From the NCBI RefSeq assembly GCF_004117935.1, contig NZ_SDOY01000118.1:1-64000 (forward strand): DNA of 64,000 nucleotides, written 5' to 3'. Numbering within the stretch: the first letter of the stretch is position 1; each line of letters starts with the position of its first letter. Positions 26,962 through 34,904 of this stretch are shown piece by piece. Origin of the DNA: Streptomyces roseicoloratus. GTDB lineage: Bacteria; Actinomycetota; Actinomycetes; Streptomycetales; Streptomycetaceae. A model generated the notes under the pieces. The model was not told the origin of the DNA and searched no databases. It saw nothing but the letters and a program-made list of their open reading frames with translations. Made by a program: the position numbers and the translations under genes.

Positions 26962-26980
26962 GCCTCGGGGAGGGGCACCG

Positions 26981-28771
26981 GTGAACGATCAGCAGAACCC
27001 GTACGACCCGTACTATCCGCAGCCGCAGATCATCGGCTACGACGCGTACGGGCAGCCGGTGTACCAGCAGCAGGTGCCGCAGCAGCACTACGACCCGTAC
27101 GCGCAGCAGCCGCAGCAGACCCAGCAGCCGCAGCACGAGCAGCAGGGCTACGGCTACGACCCGTACGGCCGGCAGTCCGGCGAGCCGTACCAGCCGCACC
27201 AGACCCACCAGCCGCCGCAGGCGCCCCACGCTCCCCAGCAGCCGCCGTACGACCCGTACGGCGGGCAGCCGTCGTACGACCAGCGGTCCTACGACACGGG
27301 ACAGGGACAGCAGTACGGCGTCGGTCAGCAGTACGAAACGGGCCAACCGCAGTACGACACGGCGCAGCAGTACGACACGGGCACCCAGTGGGCGGTCCGC
27401 ACGGAACCCGCGCCCGTGCCGCCCGCCCGGACTCCCGATCCGGCCGCACAGCCCGCGCCGCCCGCGGCCGTGCCCGGGCAGCGTCCCGCGCCCGACAGCG
27501 ACAGCCGCGACTACCGCACCGAGCAGTTCTCGTTCATCGAGGAGCCCGACGAGGACTCCGAGGACGTCATCGACTGGCTCAAGTTCACCGAGAGCCGGTC
27601 CGAGCGGCGCGAGGAGGCCCGCCGCCGCGGCCGCAACCGCGTCGTCGCCCTCGTCGTGGTCCTCGTGCTCGCCGCCGTCAGCGGGGTCGGCTACCTCTGG
27701 TCGGCCGGCAAACTCCCCGGCATGGGCGGCGACGACCCCCGGCAGAACACCGCCACGGGCCCGCAGCAGCGCGACACCATCGTCGTCCACCTGCACGACA
27801 CCAAGAACGGCGGCACCTCCACCGCCCTCCTCGTCGACAACGCCACCACCAAGCAGGGCACCACCGTCCTGCTCCCCAACTCGCTCGCCGTCGCCGACGA
27901 CGAAGGCGCCACCACCACGCTCGCCAAGTCCGTCGAGGACGACGGCTCCAGCGGCACCCGGGAGGCGCTCGGCAACCTTCTCGGCGCGAAGATCACCGGC
28001 ACCTGGCGGCTCGACACGCCCTACCTGGAGAACCTCGTCGAACTCGTCAGCAACATCGACATCACCACCGACACCGACGTCCCCGGCGACAAGCCCGGCG
28101 CCGAGCCGCTGGTGAAGAAGGGCGAGAACCAGACCCTCAACGGCCGCGCCGCCGTCGCCTACGCCACCTACCGGGCGCCCGGCGAGGCCGAGGCCAAGCA
28201 GCTCCAGCGCTTCGGCGCGGTCATGTACGGCGTGCTGCGGAAGATCTCCGACGACCCCAAGGCCGCCACCGTCACCATCGAGACCCTGGCCCAGATCCTC
28301 GACCCGTCGCTGCCCGAGAAGGACCTCGGCGCCTCCCTCGCCAAGCTCGCCGAGCACGCCAAGATCGGCGACCACAAGACCGCGCTGCTGCCCGTCGAAC
28401 CCGACGGCTCCCTCAGCGGCGCCACCAGCGACAGCGTCGTCAAGGACATCCTCGGCGGAAAGGTCAGCGCCCCCGAACAGGGCGCCGCGACCCGGGTCGC
28501 CATCCGCGACGCCACCGGCGAGGACGCCACCGAGGCCGCCCGCGTGGTCCTGATCAACGGCGGCTACGCCGTGGTCGGCGGCACCAAGGCCGACACCCAG
28601 GAGAAGTCACAGGTGGTCTACGCGGACGACGCCCAGAAGACGACCGCCGCGGAGGTCGCCAAGACCCTCGGGCTGCCCGCCGGATCCGTCACCAAGGGCA
28701 AGGCAGGCGGAAACGCCGAGGTCACGGTGATCCTGGGCGAGGACTACAAGATCCCCGGCGCCAAACGGTGA
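26981..28771 (+). CDS. LCP (LytR-CpsA-Psr) family glycopolymer transferase with LytR_C domain
   Basis: 596 aa. Attaches lipid-linked anionic glycopolymers to peptidoglycan outside the membrane. N-terminal Gln/Pro/Tyr-rich arm with YDPYG repeats (1-190), acidic patch, one span (VVALVVVLVLAAVSGVGYLW, near 220), a diverged LCP domain (about 255-410, DTIVVHLHDTK, YATYRAPGEAEAKQLQRFGAV) and a LytR_C domain near 500-590. GTG start with GGGGAGGGG five bases upstream. The gene at this position in S. coelicolor has been studied as the poly-diglycosylphosphate transferase PdtA, as I recall. The substrate may be the polymer made by the upstream block (inference). Confidence 0.88.
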   Translation: MNDQQNPYDPYYPQPQIIGYDAYGQPVYQQQVPQQHYDPYAQQPQQTQQPQHEQQGYGYDPYGRQSGEPYQPHQTHQPPQAPHAPQQPPYDPYGGQPSYDQRSYDTGQGQQYGVGQQYETGQPQYDTAQQYDTGTQWAVRTEPAPVPPARTPDPAAQPAPPAAVPGQRPAPDSDSRDYRTEQFSFIEEPDEDSEDVIDWLKFTESRSERREEARRRGRNRVVALVVVLVLAAVSGVGYLWSAGKLPGMGGDDPRQNTATGPQQRDTIVVHLHDTKNGGTSTALLVDNATTKQGTTVLLPNSLAVADDEGATTTLAKSVEDDGSSGTREALGNLLGAKITGTWRLDTPYLENLVELVSNIDITTDTDVPGDKPGAEPLVKKGENQTLNGRAAVAYATYRAPGEAEAKQLQRFGAVMYGVLRKISDDPKAATVTIETLAQILDPSLPEKDLGASLAKLAEHAKIGDHKTALLPVEPDGSLSGATSDSVVKDILGGKVSAPEQGAATRVAIRDATGEDATEAARVVLINGGYAVVGGTKADTQEKSQVVYADDAQKTTAAEVAKTLGLPAGSVTKGKAGGNAEVTVILGEDYKIPGAKR

Positions 28772-28851
28772 CCCTCCCGTAAACCTTTTCAAGGCCGTCG
28801 GCGGTACATGAGACCCTTGAGGTGTCTCTGACCGCCGACGAAAGCCTGCTT

Positions 28852-29289
28852 GTGACCGCCACGGACCGCTCCATCGAGCTCGTCAACGCCGCCGCCCAGG
28901 CGGCGGCCGACCGGCTCGCGCACGACATCATCGCGTACGACGTCAGCGACGTGCTGTCGATCACCGACGCCTTCCTGCTCGCCTCCGCGCCCAACGACCG
29001 CCAGGTCAAGTCGATCGTCGACGAGATCGAGGAGCGACTCCTCAAGGAGCTCGGCGCCAAGCCGGTGCGCCGCGAGGGCGACCGCGACGCCCGCTGGATC
29101 CTCCTCGACTACGTCGACATCGTGATCCACGTCCAGCACAGCGAGGAGCGGGTCTTCTACGCCCTGGAACGGCTGTGGAAGGACTGCCCCGAGCTGCCGC
29201 TGCCCGAGGACGCCCTCAAGACCCGCGGCAAGGCCGAGGAGCACGCCCGGCTCATGGGCACCGACGGGACGGACGGTGAGCTGAGCTGA
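28852..29289 (+). CDS. rsfS: Ribosome silencing factor RsfS
   Basis: 145 aa. Binds L14 and blocks subunit joining, lowering translation under stress. DUF143/Iojap motifs: DIIAYDVSDVLSITDAFLLA, DRQVKSIVDEIEE, RREGDRDARWILLDYVDIVIHVQ and YALERLWKDC. The GTG at 28852 gives the usual MTATDRS start; a GTG at 28822 would add ten residues. Followed by the phosphatase gene with a 4-base overlap if the CTG start there is right. Confidence 0.92.
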   Translation: MTATDRSIELVNAAAQAAADRLAHDIIAYDVSDVLSITDAFLLASAPNDRQVKSIVDEIEERLLKELGAKPVRREGDRDARWILLDYVDIVIHVQHSEERVFYALERLWKDCPELPLPEDALKTRGKAEEHARLMGTDGTDGELS

Positions 29290-29939
29290 CCAGCGGGAAG
29301 GGCGGCGCCGGCCGCCGCATCGTGCTGTGGCGCCACGGCCAGACCTCCTGGAACCTCGAGCGCCGCTTCCAGGGCAGCACGGACATCGAGCTCACCGAGA
29401 CCGGTGTCCTCCAGGCCCGCCGGGCCGCCCGCCTGCTCGCCGCCCTGAAGCCGGACGCGATCGTCGCCTCCGACCTCAAGCGGGCGGCGGGCACGGCCGC
29501 CGAGCTCTCCGCGCTCACCGGTCACGCCGTCGCCCACGACTCCGCGCTGCGCGAGACGTACGCGGGGGAGTGGCAGGGCCTGACCCACGACGAGATCACC
29601 GCGCGATACGGCGAGCAGTACGCCGCCTGGAAGCGCGGCGAGCCCGTGCGCCGCGGTGGCGGGGAGCTGGAGACCGAGGTGGCCGACCGGGCCGCCCCGG
29701 TGGTCCTGGCGCACGCCGAGAAGCTGCCCGAGGACGGCACGCTCGTCGTGGTCAGCCACGGCGGCACCATCCGCACCACCATCGGCCGGCTGCTGGGCCT
29801 GGAGGCCCGCCACTGGGAGAGCCTGGGTGGCCTCTCGAACTGCTGCTGGTCCGTCCTCGGCGAGGGAGCGCGTGGCTGGCGCCTCCTGGAGCACAACGCG
29901 GGAACGCTGCCCGAGCCCGTTCTCGGCGACGACGACTGA
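29286..29939 (+). CDS. Histidine phosphatase family protein (possible CTG start)
   Basis: 217 aa if it starts at CTG 29286, which forms a CTGA overlap with the rsfS stop. The active-site strand and loop are RIVLWRHGQTSWN and the second catalytic His is in VVVSHGGTIRTT. There is no ATG/GTG/TTG between the in-frame stop at 29277-29279 and the GTG at 29322, and that GTG would leave only two residues before RHG and cut into the first beta strand. Substrate unknown; phosphoglycerate-mutase-like enzymes at this locus are conserved after rsfS. Confidence 0.85.
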   Translation: MTSGKGGAGRRIVLWRHGQTSWNLERRFQGSTDIELTETGVLQARRAARLLAALKPDAIVASDLKRAAGTAAELSALTGHAVAHDSALRETYAGEWQGLTHDEITARYGEQYAAWKRGEPVRRGGGELETEVADRAAPVVLAHAEKLPEDGTLVVVSHGGTIRTTIGRLLGLEARHWESLGGLSNCCWSVLGEGARGWRLLEHNAGTLPEPVLGDDD

Positions 29940-30020
29940 GACCCGCGGCCGCCCTTGCCCGGACCCGGGGCGGCTGCCACCGGCTCCCGAGGACCGGCGG
30001 CAGGCCCGCCGAAGCCGGAT

Positions 30021-30050
30021 TTCACTTTCCGGCAGGTCACAGGCTAAAGT
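30021..30050 (+). promoter_or_regulatory. tRNA-Ala promoter
   Basis: TTCACT (30021-30026), 18-bp spacer, TAAAGT (30045-30050), 35 bp before the tRNA. Confidence 0.5.
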
Positions 30051-30085
30051 TCTTCTTGTTCACGGCGCGCAGCGCGGGAACGCGA

Positions 30086-30158
30086 GGGGCTATAGCTCAG
30101 TTGGTAGAGCGCCTGCATGGCATGCAGGAGGTCAGGAGTTCAATTCTCCTTAGCTCCA
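30086..30158 (+). tRNA. tRNA-Ala(GGC), copy 1
   Basis: 73-nt cloverleaf: acceptor GGGGCTA/TAGCTCC, D arm, anticodon stem CCTGC/GCAGG with loop ATGGCAT (anticodon GGC, 30119-30121), T arm AGGAG/CTCCT with TTCAATT, discriminator A. CCA is not encoded. Reads GCC and GCT alanine codons. Confidence 0.97.
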
Positions 30159-31069
30159 CAGTCACCGGATCCCGTCCCCAGCAGGGGGCGGGATTCGTCG
30201 TTCCGTCGCTCTTCGGCCTGCAGCACGTCCACGGCCCGGCGGCTCTGCTCGTCGCACGGCGTGTACGTGACGATCCGGCACTCCGGCATCCCGTTGATCG
30301 ACAGCGACACCGAGGTCATCCGTACCTCGCCGACCAGCTCGTGGCGGAAGGTCTTCACCCGGGTGCCCGGCGGCACCACGTCGCCGCTCCGCCACAGTTC
30401 CGCGAAGTACGGGCTGGCCTCGGACAGCAGCCGGACGAACGACTCCCACGCGGGCTCCCCGACGTGGCGGCCGTACGCGCCCCGCAGCTGCGCCACCATC
30501 AACGGCAGCTCCACCCGCCTGCCGACCACCGGGCACTTCACGTCCGGCGTCGTGAACAGCGACCACAGCACGTTGGGCACCCCGAGCGGACCCGTCCAGG
30601 TCTTCCCGTCGCGCCGGTCGAACAGCAGGTCGTACGTCCCGTTGGTCGCCAGGACGTCGTACCGCGCGTTGTAGACCACGGCCGGGAGCGGCGCCAGAGC
30701 GTCCAGGATGCCCTGGATCTCCGGGCTGACCCCGGCCACGTGCTCGGGGACCGCCTCGGGCTCGTACGCCACCTCCGCGAGGTGGTACAGGTGCTCGCGC
30801 TCCGGCCGGTCCAGCCGCAGCGTGCGGGCCACCGCGTCGAGCACCTGGGCCGAGGCGTTGATCGGCCGCCCCTGCTCCAGCCACGTGTACCAGGTCACCC
30901 CGACGCCGGAGAGCTGGGCCACCTCCTCGCGGCGCAGCCCCGGTGTGCGCCGTCTCAGGCCCGGCGGCATGCCCACGTCCTCGGGCGTCACCCGGGCCCG
31001 GCGGCTGCGCAGAAAGGCCGCCAGCTCCGGCCTGCGACGCGGTCGGGTCGGTACTGCCACAGTCGTCAC
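30140..31069 (-). CDS. XRE-type helix-turn-helix regulator with MmyB-like ligand domain
   Basis: 309 aa. N-terminal HTH of the HTH_31 type (FLRSRRARVTPEDVGMP, TPGLRREEVAQLSGV, WYTWLEQGR) followed by an MmyB-like sensor domain (about 110-280) with SPEIQGILDALAPLPAVVYN and YDVLATNGTYDLLF. GTG start at 31069 in the 100-bp gap facing a divergent MFS gene, the usual arrangement for a local repressor. Its last seven codons lie antisense to the 3' end of tRNA-Ala copy 1. Small-molecule ligand unknown. Confidence 0.85.
   Translation of the reverse strand: MTTVAVPTRPRRRPELAAFLRSRRARVTPEDVGMPPGLRRRTPGLRREEVAQLSGVGVTWYTWLEQGRPINASAQVLDAVARTLRLDRPEREHLYHLAEVAYEPEAVPEHVAGVSPEIQGILDALAPLPAVVYNARYDVLATNGTYDLLFDRRDGKTWTGPLGVPNVLWSLFTTPDVKCPVVGRRVELPLMVAQLRGAYGRHVGEPAWESFVRLLSEASPYFAELWRSGDVVPPGTRVKTFRHELVGEVRMTSVSLSINGMPECRIVTYTPCDEQSRRAVDVLQAEERRNDESRPLLGTGSGDCGAKEN
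30168..30195 (+). terminator. tRNA-Ala copy 1 terminator
   Basis: ATCCCGTCCCC (30169-30179) pairs with GGGGGCGGGAT (30184-30194), one G-U. It also lies inside the 3' coding end of the opposing regulator gene. Confidence 0.6.
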
Positions 31070-31106
31070 ACCCCCATGGTCGACTCTCCGTGCCGCCGTT
31101 GCCAGG

Positions 31107-31152
31107 TGCTGTCGATACCAGCATCGGCGGGCTCTCGTTACCCGTATCGGGT
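31107..31152. promoter_or_regulatory. Candidate operators between the XRE regulator and the MFS gene
   Basis: Two inverted repeats in the divergent gap: TGCTG-N7-CAGCA (31107-31123) and ACCCG-TAT-CGGGT (31140-31152), the second 19 bp before the MFS ATG. Likely binding sites for the divergent regulator. Confidence 0.4.
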
Positions 31153-31170
31153 CGGCGTCACGCTCCTCGT

Positions 31171-32604
31171 ATGACGACGACCACCACACGTCCCGTACTC
31201 AGTAAAGACCGTGGCACCGACAACCGGCCCGGCCCGCTGCTCGGCGTCGTGCTGGCCGCCCAGTTCATGGCCCTGCTCGACGTCTTCATCGTCAACGTCG
31301 CCGCCCCCGCCATCCGCACCGAACTCGGTGCCACCGGCGCCGGGATCCAGCTCGTCGTCGCCGGATACACCATCGCCTACGCGGTGTTGCTGATCACCGG
31401 AGCCCGGCTCGGCGACCTCCTCGGCCACCGGCGCGTGTACCTCGGGGGACTCGCCCTGTTCACCGCCGCCTCGCTCGCCTGCGGACTGGCGGCCGGAACG
31501 GGCCAGTTGATCGCCTTCCGGATCGCCCAGGGCGCGGGCTCGGCCCTGATGATCCCGCAGGTCCTCAGCCTCATCCAGCGGAACTTCGCGGGAGAGGCCC
31601 GGGTCCGGGCGCTCAGCGCCTACTCCGCCGTCCTCGCCACCGGGGCCGCGGCGGGCCAGGTCCTCGGCGGCGTCCTCGTGAGCGCCGACCTGTTCGGCAC
31701 CGGCTGGCGCCCGGTCTTCCTGGTCAACGTGCCCATCGGGGTGGCGCTCCTCGCCCTCGGCGCCCGGCTGCTGCCCCGCGACGACCGTACCGACGCCGGA
31801 CGGGCCCGCCCCCTCGACCTGCCCGGACTGCTCCTGCTCGGCGCCTCCGTCTCGCTCCTGACCGTCCCGCTCGTCCTCGGCCAGGAGGAGGGCTGGCCGC
31901 CGTGGACCTGGCTGTCGCTCGCCGGCTCCCTGCTGCTCTTCGCCGGCTTCGGCGCCCATCAGACCCGCCTGGCCCGGAGAGGCGGCGCCCCGCTCGTCGC
32001 GCCCGGGGTGCTGCGGGTCCCCGGCTTCGGCCGCGCCGTCTTCCGGATCGCCGCCGTGATGGCCGTCAACGCCGGCTTCCTGTTCACCCTCACGCTGCAC
32101 TTCCAGGGCGCCCTCGGGCACAGCGCGCTGCGCGCCGGACTCTCCTTCGCGCCCACCGCCGCCGTCTTCGGTCTCGTCGGCCTCACCTGGCGGCGCTGGC
32201 CCGCCCGGTGGCAGCGTTCCCTGGTGCCCGGCGGCTTCCTCCTGAGCGCCGCCGCCCTGCTCGGGGCCGGTGCGGCCCTCCGCGACGGCGATACGGGCGG
32301 CTGGGTGCTCCACCCGCTGCTCTCCGCCCTGGGCGCCGGTCTCGCCCTGGCCTTCAGCCCCGCCCTCACCGGCGCGCTCGCGACCGTACGACCCGAGTAC
32401 GCCGCCGACGCCAGCGGACTGCTCGCCACCGTCACCCAGCTCGGCCAGCTGGCCGGCGTCGCGGCCTTCGGCACGCTCTTCCTCGGCGGGATCGCCGGAC
32501 CGGGGCCCCAGGCGTCGGCGGAGGCGCTCTGGACGTGTGTGATCGTGCTGGCGGCGACAGCCGTGACGGGTGCCTCGACGAGCCTGGTTCGGCGACGGCG
32601 CTGA
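31171..32604 (+). CDS. MFS drug transporter, DHA2 (14-TMS) type
   Basis: 477 aa with about 14 hydrophobic segments. LLDVFIVNVAAPAIRTEL in the first helix, GARLGDLLGHRRVYLGG (MFS motif A) between helices 2 and 3, and GAAAGQVLGGVLV (motif C of proton antiporters) in helix 5. Divergent from, and probably controlled by, the XRE regulator. Substrate unknown. Neither gene belongs to the conserved rsfS-leuS order, so the pair is probably accessory. Confidence 0.88.
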   Translation: MTTTTTRPVLSKDRGTDNRPGPLLGVVLAAQFMALLDVFIVNVAAPAIRTELGATGAGIQLVVAGYTIAYAVLLITGARLGDLLGHRRVYLGGLALFTAASLACGLAAGTGQLIAFRIAQGAGSALMIPQVLSLIQRNFAGEARVRALSAYSAVLATGAAAGQVLGGVLVSADLFGTGWRPVFLVNVPIGVALLALGARLLPRDDRTDAGRARPLDLPGLLLLGASVSLLTVPLVLGQEEGWPPWTWLSLAGSLLLFAGFGAHQTRLARRGGAPLVAPGVLRVPGFGRAVFRIAAVMAVNAGFLFTLTLHFQGALGHSALRAGLSFAPTAAVFGLVGLTWRRWPARWQRSLVPGGFLLSAAALLGAGAALRDGDTGGWVLHPLLSALGAGLALAFSPALTGALATVRPEYAADASGLLATVTQLGQLAGVAAFGTLFLGGIAGPGPQASAEALWTCVIVLAATAVTGASTSLVRRRR

Positions 32605-32674
32605 CCCCCTTGCGGTGCCATGGCAGAATCGGACCGCCGGAGGGGAACCCGGGTCCGGGCGGGAGGGAGCGCGC

Positions 32675-32776
32675 ATGGCCGTGGACGGTGCCGAGGAGAT
32701 CGATGCCGATGCCGTCGCGGAATCCGCTCCCGGGTCACCTACCCGCCGCACGTCCCGCACTCACAGCGGGAGCTGA
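32675..32776 (+). CDS. Possible 33-aa upstream peptide
   Basis: Short frame MAVDGAEEIDADAVAESAPG plus a basic end (TRRTSRTHSGS). It has a strong GGGAGGGAG ribosome-binding site six bases before the ATG, and its stop lies four bases before the start of the next gene, so it could couple translation. No homology recognised; may not be a real protein. Confidence 0.4.
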   Translation: MAVDGAEEIDADAVAESAPGSPTRRTSRTHSGS

Positions 32777-32779
32777 GTG

Positions 32780-33013
32780 ATGGGTGCACACAGGCGGAAG
32801 TGCGACTGGTGCGGCAGCGGCACGCCCATCGTCCGGGACATGGACCCGGTCAACCCCGAGTTCCAGTACTGGTGCGAGGAATGCGCGCGGGCGCTGATCA
32901 TAAAAGGCGACCCCATCGAGACCTACCGTGAGCTCGAAGGGGAGCCGATCTACGGCCGGCTCCTCGACGAGCACTGCACCCTGAAGCGCTTCTACTCCTT
33001 CGCGACGGCCTGA
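32780..33013 (+). CDS. Small protein with two CxxC pairs (zinc-ribbon-like)
   Basis: 77 aa. CDWCGSG near the N-terminus and WCEECAR about 25 residues later could hold one zinc. The rest (DPIETYRELEGEPIYGRLLDEHCTLKRF) is predicted soluble. ATG at 32780 with GGGAG about 7 nt upstream; a GTG at 32777 is directly adjacent. Overlaps the convergent GT87 gene by 22 bp. Not recognised as a named family. Confidence 0.7.
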   Translation: MGAHRRKCDWCGSGTPIVRDMDPVNPEFQYWCEECARALIIKGDPIETYRELEGEPIYGRLLDEHCTLKRFYSFATA

Positions 33014-34359
33014 CGCCCGCCCACGGGCACCCGGGGCCCCACGACGCCTGCCCGGGACCCGTCCCGGCGCCCTTCCGCGCCCCGCTCCAGGTCCTCGTGC
33101 CCGTCCGGCTCCGCGGCCCCGCGCCCGCCGGGACGCGATTCCCGCGCCCGCCACCGCGTCAGCGCGTACGCCGCGAACACCGCGAGCGCCGTCAGCGGAT
33201 AGACCGCCGAGAGCAGCATCTGCCCGGCGTTCTGGTCGAGTTCGGGGCGGCCCGGGTCGTGCGGCACCCACCACAGAGCGAAGGAGGCGAAGGCCAGCGC
33301 CACGGCTCCCGTCACCGTCCACGCGCGCGTGCAGCGGTCGTACAGCAGGATCAACAGGGGCACGCACCACACCCAGTGGTGGGACCAGGAGATCGGGCTG
33401 ATCATCAGCGCGGTGAACGCGGTGACGGTCACCGCCACCGCCTTGTCGCCGCGGAGCGCCGCCCGGACCGCGAGGATCATCGCCGCGCCGCCCAGGAGGG
33501 CCGCGACGGCCGCCCACCACAGGCCCGGCGCGTCGGTGTGCATCAGCCGGGCGAGGACACCGCTGATGGACTGGTTGGCGGTCTCCTCGGCGTGGCCGAC
33601 CCGCCCGGTCTCGAACAGCGTCCCGGTCCAGAACCTCCGCGAGTCCGCCGGCAGGGCCACCGCCATCACCAGCGTCGTCCCCAGGAAGGTGCCGGTGGCC
33701 GTCAGTGCCGTCCGCAGCCACTGGTTCATCGCCCGGTCCCGGCGCCACAGCAGCAGGCCGGCGACGAGCAGCAGGACCACGAAGAGACCCGGGGTGAGCT
33801 TCACGGCGGTGGCGAGCCCGATGCCCAGTCCGGCCCAGCGGCTTCCTTCCCGGCGCGTCAGGTCCCAGAGCACCGCCGCCGCTATCAGCAGGTTGATCTG
33901 CCCGTAGCGCAGCGTCGTCCACACCGGCTCGGACCAGACGACGACCGCGGCGACCAGCAGGGTCAGGCGCCACAGCTCGGCGCGGGCCGCCGGGCGGGCG
34001 AGCGCGGGGCGGACCAGCTGGAGCGAGAGCCGGACCAGCGCCACCACCAGGAGCAGGTTCCCCGCGGTGGTCAGCGTCCGCATCAGCGGCACGCCCACCA
34101 GGGTCAGCGGCAGGAACAGCACGGCGGCGAACGGCGGATACGTCATCGCGAGGTTCGCCGAGGTGGCACGCATCGCGTAGAGGTCCTCACCGGCGCGCAG
34201 CGTCTCGGCCTCGGCCCGGTAGACCATCACGTCGAGCATGTTCACGTGGGCGAGGCGTTGCGCCACCCAGAAGGCCGTGAACGAGAGCAGGCAGACGGCC
34301 GCGGCGACGGCCAGGGGCCGGCGGCGGGCGCGGGTCGGAGGGGGCGCGGAGACGGACAC
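32992..34359 (-). CDS. GT87 (DUF2029) polyprenol-phosphate-dependent glycosyltransferase
   Basis: 455 aa with about ten membrane segments. Signature AMTYPPFAAVLFLPL after the first outer loop, and NMLDVMVYRAEAETLRAGEDLY, whose aspartate sits where GT-C enzymes hold the catalytic residue. Family members are alpha-mannosyltransferases for lipoglycans or related glycans in actinomycetes. GTG start at 34359, 8 bp after a minus-strand TAGGGT box (34373-34368), a leaderless arrangement. C-terminal tail basic and disordered. Confidence 0.8.
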   Translation of the reverse strand: MSVSAPPPTRARRRPLAVAAAVCLLSFTAFWVAQRLAHVNMLDVMVYRAEAETLRAGEDLYAMRATSANLAMTYPPFAAVLFLPLTLVGVPLMRTLTTAGNLLLVVALVRLSLQLVRPALARPAARAELWRLTLLVAAVVVWSEPVWTTLRYGQINLLIAAAVLWDLTRREGSRWAGLGIGLATAVKLTPGLFVVLLLVAGLLLWRRDRAMNQWLRTALTATGTFLGTTLVMAVALPADSRRFWTGTLFETGRVGHAEETANQSISGVLARLMHTDAPGLWWAAVAALLGGAAMILAVRAALRGDKAVAVTVTAFTALMISPISWSHHWVWCVPLLILLYDRCTRAWTVTGAVALAFASFALWWVPHDPGRPELDQNAGQMLLSAVYPLTALAVFAAYALTRWRARESRPGGRGAAEPDGHEDLERGAEGRRDGSRAGVVGPRVPVGGRQAVAKE

Positions 34360-34481
34360 AGTCGGCGACCCTACCCAACGCTCCGGACGGCTCCGGAGAA
34401 ACGGATTTGGAGAACCGTCGGAGGGCCGGTTACTGTTCTGTCCGTCGCCGCGACGCACGCCGGAGCGGGGACGAGCAGCAA

Positions 34482-34554
<73 letters not shown>

Positions 34555-34561
34555 CAGAAGG

Positions 34562-34599
34562 GAAGCGGGTCATCCGGAAGGATCGGCTCGCACCGCTTC
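34562..34599 (+). terminator. Hairpin after tRNA-Ala copy 2
   Basis: GAAGCGG (34562-34568) pairs with CCGCTTC (34593-34599), with a shorter ATCC/GGAT stem inside. Confidence 0.5.
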
Positions 34600-34604
34600 T
34601 GCGG

Positions 34605-34610
34605 TACTCT
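34605..34610 (+). promoter_or_regulatory. -10 element of tRNA-Ala copy 3
   Basis: TACTCT, 13 bp before the tRNA. The -35 region is weak. Confidence 0.35.
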
Positions 34611-34623
34611 GAATCCCTCGCAC

Positions 34624-34696
<73 letters not shown>

Positions 34697-34703
34697 CAGA
34701 TGA

Positions 34704-34736
34704 GAAGCGGGTCATCCGGATCGGATGGCCCGCTTC
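34704..34736 (+). terminator. Terminator after tRNA-Ala copy 3
   Basis: GAAGCGGG/CCCGCTTC outer stem with CATCCG/CGGATG inner stem, almost perfect over 33 bp. Confidence 0.8.
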
Positions 34737-34786
34737 GTCGTGTGCCACTCCCCGGAACGCCGGTGCGGCCCGCTCGGGCCCTGCGG

Positions 34787-34798
34787 TACCCTGACGCC
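34787..34798 (+). promoter_or_regulatory. leuS leader promoter (-10)
   Basis: TACCCT (34787-34792) lies 6 bp before the leader-peptide ATG, so the transcript probably begins at the leader start codon. Confidence 0.5.
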
Positions 34799-34837
34799 AT
34801 GCGTGCCGTACGCCTTCTGCTTAGCGAGCCGCGCTGA
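34799..34837 (+). CDS. Leucine leader peptide of leuS
   Basis: 12-residue open frame MRAVRLLLSEPR with three consecutive leucine codons, CTT CTG CTT (34814-34822). It starts right after a -10 box and is followed by an 11-bp helix and an intrinsic terminator before leuS, the classical layout of a translation-coupled attenuator that senses charged tRNA-Leu. Two of the three codons are CTT, a rare codon in this genome. Confidence 0.75.
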   Translation: MRAVRLLLSEPR

Positions 34838-34904
34838 TCAGTCCCGACGGATGAAGATCCGGTCGGCATCGGCGCGGCGTCCCCTCCTGTGCGAGGGGAT
34901 TTTT
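34828..34904 (+). terminator. leuS attenuator
   Basis: Helix 1: GCCGCGCTGAT (34828-34838) with ATCGGCGCGGC (34868-34878), overlapping the leader-peptide end. Inside it is a small GAAG-loop hairpin (34845-34863). Next comes terminator TCCCCTC/GAGGGGA (34880-34886 with 34893-34899) followed by five U and C. It is the clearest U-tract terminator I saw in the window. Confidence 0.75.
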
